A DNA stretch of 64,000 nucleotides from positions 1,674,001 to 1,738,000 of the forward strand of contig JBBELK010000298.1 in the NCBI GenBank assembly GCA_037783545.1, written 5' to 3'. The notes beneath the pieces were generated by a model. That model saw only the letters and a list, made by a program, of their open reading frames with translations. It was not told the DNA's origin and did no database searches. This document shows, in pieces, positions 27,254 through 33,200 of this stretch. Numbering within the stretch: the first letter of the stretch is position 1; each line of letters starts with the position of its first letter. The stretch is from Henricia sp. BOLD:AAB3569. Lineage: Eukaryota > Echinodermata > Asteroidea > Spinulosida > Echinasteridae. Position numbers and translations under genes: made by a program.

Positions 27254-30200
27254 TCCCCCACAAAAAATATTTTTATTAATTAAAATGGACAAATAAAACT
27301 TTTGCATTTCTTCAAAATTATGCAATGTTGTCAAATGATTGGCAAAAGCATAGAACGAACCACAATGCATACATAAGGTACATGTACCAGCAAAGATGAA
27401 GTACATAATGTATCTATAATGCCAGGAGCCACTAACAAATCTCTGTACCCGTATTTGCAACAGGAACCTGTAGTGTTATTTCAAAAGCTCAATTACAGCA
27501 ACATCAAGGTCATATACTGTTTACAAATCCACACTAAATCACCCTTAATCTATGTATCTAAGCATATACATGTACCTGACAGCCAAGTGTTGGCGATACA
27601 TTCACACACTAGTATTCATATCCTATCCTTCGGACAGACCATCCCGTACGTAGCACAAATCAGTCTCTCACACACACCCCGAAGGCTCCAACAGTTCAAT
27701 AAGAATCCAAATATCGCCATGTACACGTTTTACGCAACCGCAGGGGAGATGTAATCCCATCCATGTCTACTCTGTGCAAACACTGTGTCTGTCTGTCTAT
27801 CACAGACTGTGTCAGTGCAGTGCCCTTAACCTATGGGCTATGTATTCCATACCATCTGCACGTGATTTGACAACACTGTACTACATGTAGGCCTACTCAT
27901 AGTAAGTCACCCCATCACAGCTAGATAAAGTCTGCTCCAAACCTGACCCAATATTCTAGCAACCCAATTCAGGAATCTTTTCACCGAGATAAAACATGAT
28001 TTGCTTTTGTTGTTATCTTGTGCCCCGAGGCGTGTTTCATTTCTGTTTCATTTCAATAAAATATCAACATCCCATATTTCAGCCCATATTTCATAATATT
28101 GTACATGTGTAGTTCAGTTCAAATACAATCCATTTGTTTAAAATTTCAATGAAGTTCTGAAGTCATGCATGTGGGTCTTTCCACGGTAAAGGGGCCATTT
28201 TGGCAACACAGACCATTATTTTCGAGCAAATACCTTGGTTGGTCTGGTCTCAAAAATAAGTTTCAGTTGTTCTAAAGAGATAACTTAGGCCCAAAAAGGG
28301 TTACAGATAGTGTGACAACATGCCTTTCTAAAAACTCTGTGACATATTTCATGGTCAACTTATCCATCCTACATGCGTACATGTACATACGCATTGGCTT
28401 GAACCCCCCTCCCCCTGTATGCATGGTGTACGCAATGTCAACAACCCCTACCCCCCCCCCCCCCCTACCCCCCTCCCCCCTCCCCCCCCCGCCCCCCACC
28501 CCGTGCGTACATACTTTATGGACGGCCCCTAAACTATGCATTAAAATATCCTAGCTATCATGAAAAGATCAAAAGATCAAGAAATGGCATATTGAGTCAA
28601 AACAACACTGATTGATGGGCAAAACTTGCATAAATCTTTTTACTGGGAATATTTACAGGCCGAGAAATGTACTTGCCCACAATTCTCTCTTCTCTTCCCA
28701 TCCCATCCCACACCCCTCACCCCCCCCCCCCCCCCATCCCCCACCCCCATTTTGCTAATTATGTAGTAGAATAATTGTCTTAATCTACATGTAAACCAGA
28801 GTACCGTGGCCGAGTGGTTTAGGTCAGCAACTCACAGACTACAGGCAGAAACACCCTAAGATTGTGGGTTCGAAATCACTTAAGGTACTTTTGAGCAAGG
28901 TGCTTAACCCCAAATGCTAAATCCTTCAGACGGGATGTGAAGCCATTGGTCTAATGTGTTGTGTAATGCTGTTCACTGTTTGTCGCGTGAGGGTGCTGTT
29001 TAAAACAGATGCATGCAGTTGTCATGGCCGTGATCAGCTGCGGATTGTGTCACGGCGATGTGATAGAAATGCATTGTAAATGAACGATAATGATGCCGGA
29101 AGCCAGCAAATCATTTTTGGCAATTTTACACCTAAATTTGAAATGACTTCTGACGTACTTCTGAAGTGTTTTTAGAGAGAAAACTGAATTATTTTTGTCC
29201 AGGCGGCATTTTTTTTTTTCAGGGCGGAAAATTTGTCCGGCACTACCGGTATCTCTCATGATTTTCGTCAGGCGACATGCTCAGACAAAACAACAAGTGG
29301 TTAACCTTGCAAATACTACACAGATAACGTACAAATAACACTTGATACTCAATAGTTATCTGTTGTACATGCACTTTGGATCATGTATTTTGACCTTTTA
29401 AAAATGTACTTTTTAAGCCAAAATATTATCATGCTTGGCGGGAGGGCAATTCAAACAACCTTTTTGTGCATTGTAAGTTTTAGATTTCAGACAGACCTTG
29501 GAACTATTTAAACATTTACTGTACTTATCAAATTTCAAACTGATGACGATATTCCACAATGACAAGGTTCACACAATAGTAGGACTGACAATAGCATTTC
29601 GATAACCGACTTAAAAATAGCCCATCTTGGATAAGATGTCATTTGTTTATTCAATACGCACAGGATTTGGCACAGAAGGACAAGTGTAAGGAACACCTGA
29701 TCCTAAATATATAAATATAATCTCCTTAATCATGATGGGATATATTTAATATTTTACTGACATTTTGACGAGGGGCTATCTCCAGAGCTAGCTCTGGAGA
29801 TAGCTAGATCCACCCCAAACTCCTGTTGTATGAACAATACTTAGATCCACCTCTGGAGCTAGCTCTGGGGCTAACACTCCCCAAAAAATGTGTGGGGCTA
29901 GCCCCACTTTTAGCACATCGGGGTTTCTTTTACGACTAAGCTCCATCGTTATTTACCGACTAAACGCAACTCACCTAGCTCTGTGGCATCAATGTTAATT
30001 ATGTTATCCATCTGACCACATCTTAGCTCCTCTATAACTCTAGCTCTAGAGTTATCATCACCGTTTGAACGGGAGGTCATTCTGGACTACATCACTTAAC
30101 TGTGATCAGTTTGAAATTACAGTAAATGTTTAAATTGTGTGGCGTACTGTGGCGGAGCGGTCTAGTGGATCGTATTCAAAACCTGGGTTAGTTCCAAAGG

Positions 30201-33200
30201 TAGTGGGTTCGAATCCCGGTCCTGTCCATCCATGGAGCGTGTACCCTTGGGCAAGGTACTTTGCCACGCATTGCTTCTCTCCACCCAGGAGCAAAATGGG
30301 TACCTGAGAGGGTAGCGAAGGTTGATGTGTTTGATTAGCCGTTGGGCGCCTAAGGCAGCCGGGGCTGTATACTCCCCAGGGAGTTGAGATGGTATATGGA
30401 GTGATTTAGTGGAGCCCTATGATCAGGGTGATAATGTAGGCGCCTTGATCGGGATTCAGGCCTTGAAATAACCCACGGCGCCACGGCAAATTGCCATCGG
30501 TGCCCTCTGCTTTTGCCGTGTTGCCCTTAAAAAGTTCTAACACAAATTTTCCATTTCCTCATTCAGGTGCCCTTTACAAAGCGAAAATTGCTGTGCCCTT
30601 TTGAAAATGAATTTCGAGGCCTGCCGGGATTTCCCCGGTTAAGTGCGCGGTATAAATCCATATCATTAAATAGTTCCAAGGTCTGTTGTGAAATCTAAAA
30701 CTCACAATATCACACTAAATTGTATGCAAGAATTTTCTGTGGCACTGAAGATCCTACAGTACACCGCAGACTGAAAACACATGCATACCCCCCCGGTACA
30801 TCGTAGTACAGTATGTAAATTAAGCAAAAGATGTTGCTGCATTATGCTTCCATGTGCATGGTATAGCAAGTGCTGTGAAATGCATAAATTTATGTGCAAG
30901 TCAATTTTTATGCTGCATGTATCAGCAGAAACATGCTAAAATCTACATCATAAGTATACATTTCAGTTTTATGGGTATATTTGTTATTCACTGTGCATGC
31001 ATTCATAGAATATTATTTTATGCCCTCCATGTACAAAATAATTCACCCTGGCAGTGCTCTGGGTCATAATCCCTAAAATACATGTAAATCGCCTATTCAT
31101 CCCTAGCTACCGTACATGTATGATTTAATTTATGGGAATGTGAAGTTACAAGTAACTGATAGTATGTAAATTATAAATAAAACAAATTCCTAGAAAAGAA
31201 CTCCCAACTTGAGCCATTTGCGACAAAATGGAAGTTATCAGTATTAGGCCATTGGGCCCAAAAAATTGTAGTTTTTTTGTTTAATATCTTTAGACTGTGT
31301 GGGCTCTGTACAGGTTGAAATTTTTTTTTTACAAGTCCGTTTTACAAGTACAATGCAGAATATTCTACAAAAAGAGCTGGCTGGTGTCCTAAAAGTACAT
31401 ACATGTAACCTAAAAGTAACCAATTCCAACATGATGTGTTACTTGTTTTTGTTTTACTTTTCACTGACACATGCACTTCTGTCAGAAATAGGGAGTTTTA
31501 ACCCTAGCATACATCGACAATGTAACTGGAAGCAACTAGTGGCAACTGGTGTTTCCAGCAACTGGAAGCAACTGGCGGCAACTGGGAGCTACTGATCAGT
31601 TTGCTTAAAAAGATTGATGTATGCGCACTTGCAACTACTGGCAACTGGAAAAATTCCAGTTGCCGCGAGTTGCTCATGTTCTACTAACTGGCAACTAGTT
31701 TTACCCAGTTGCAGTCAGTTGCGTCGATGTACGCGTACTTGCAACTAGTTGCTGTCAGTTGCACACGTGCATCTGATCATGTGCGCGCACATCGACAGCA
31801 ACTGCAAGCAACAGTTGCTTCCAGTTGCAAGGTCAATGTACTCTGTGCTTTACCGAGTTGCCGTGTCGATGTGTCTGGAAATGTAGACATGGCTGGATTC
31901 TCCCAGTTGCCGCTAGTTGCGCAACTGATCAGTTGCCGTCGATGAGCGCGCTACGCACACGTCACACGTCGACAGCAACTGATCAGTTGAGTTGCTTCCA
32001 GTTGCAATGTCGATGTATGCTAGGCTTTAGATTGTCCAGCCACTATGTGGACTGCGACGTGATGACATCGATGTACTATTGAGGCTTTGCGCATGCGTCA
32101 AATTGTCTCTCTCGTGCACTGCCACAATCGAGAATGTCAAAACCACAGTCACCGCATTCTCGTTTCTGGCAGTGGATAAGAAAAATTACTTGATGCATGC
32201 GCAAAGCTTCAACATCGACGTCATCACGTCGCAGTTTCGATGGAAAATCTTAAGCTCCCTAATGTTGCATTTCTGAGATGAATAATGAAATTACATGAAG
32301 AGAATATTTGTAATGCACACGGTAACACAAGCCGACGACAGTGCACATGATCCACGCTTAGGTACGACAATAGAGGGCACTTCATGTATGTGCATATGTA
32401 TGTTTATTTTGTGCCTAGGGCCTTTTTCCAAATCTCGACTTGGGCTCAGGCTCAGGCTCCGGCTCCATGTAAACCACATGGAGACAAAGCCGGAGACGGA
32501 AACGGAGCCGAGATTTGGAAAAGCCCCCTGATTTACTGACTCAATGCAATCTATCATATTCTATCATATTCTTTTGAGAAAAACAACACTTTCGACAAAA
32601 GCACAGTGGCAAGTACATCTTAGAATTCCATAAATTGTTGATTGCAGGAGGGGTGATATGCCCGTATACAAAGGCATATGACACCGGGTTACAAAAGTGC
32701 CAGGATGTACGACCGATAGTATTGATTGCTTTCTGGTGACGTCACCCCTTCCATCCACCATTTTGGTGGGCATTTTTCATGACCCACGTGGCTCGAGTAA
32801 TAAGCGGAAAACAGAGCAAGAAAAGCGCACTGGTTGCACTTACTTTTGTTGCTTAACCTTGCTTTATGTTGTTGCGCCATGGCTGTTGTATCGATAAAGA
32901 TAAAAACGTATTTCTTCAGGCTAAAAATCACGATCAAGTATAAGCACTTTCGTGTTTACAAGCTGACTGCATGCTCAATATTTTGAACGTATCGCAACGC
33001 GTGTGTGTGGCATCTTCGAATGAAAATACGCTGGCGAGTATTTTTTACGCGTGTTCATGTGCGTCTATTGGCGCACGCGTGTACGCGCGTGACTGTTGCC
33101 CACCACACATTCCCGGATGTTCTACGTCATCGAAAGCAATCAATACACAGGTTTTATCTATACGATGCTGTATTGCCGGGCAGACCATCCCAGGCTACGC

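Noticed and set aside
27074-27460. Poly-glycine ORF
   Set aside because: Produced solely by the CCG microsatellite.
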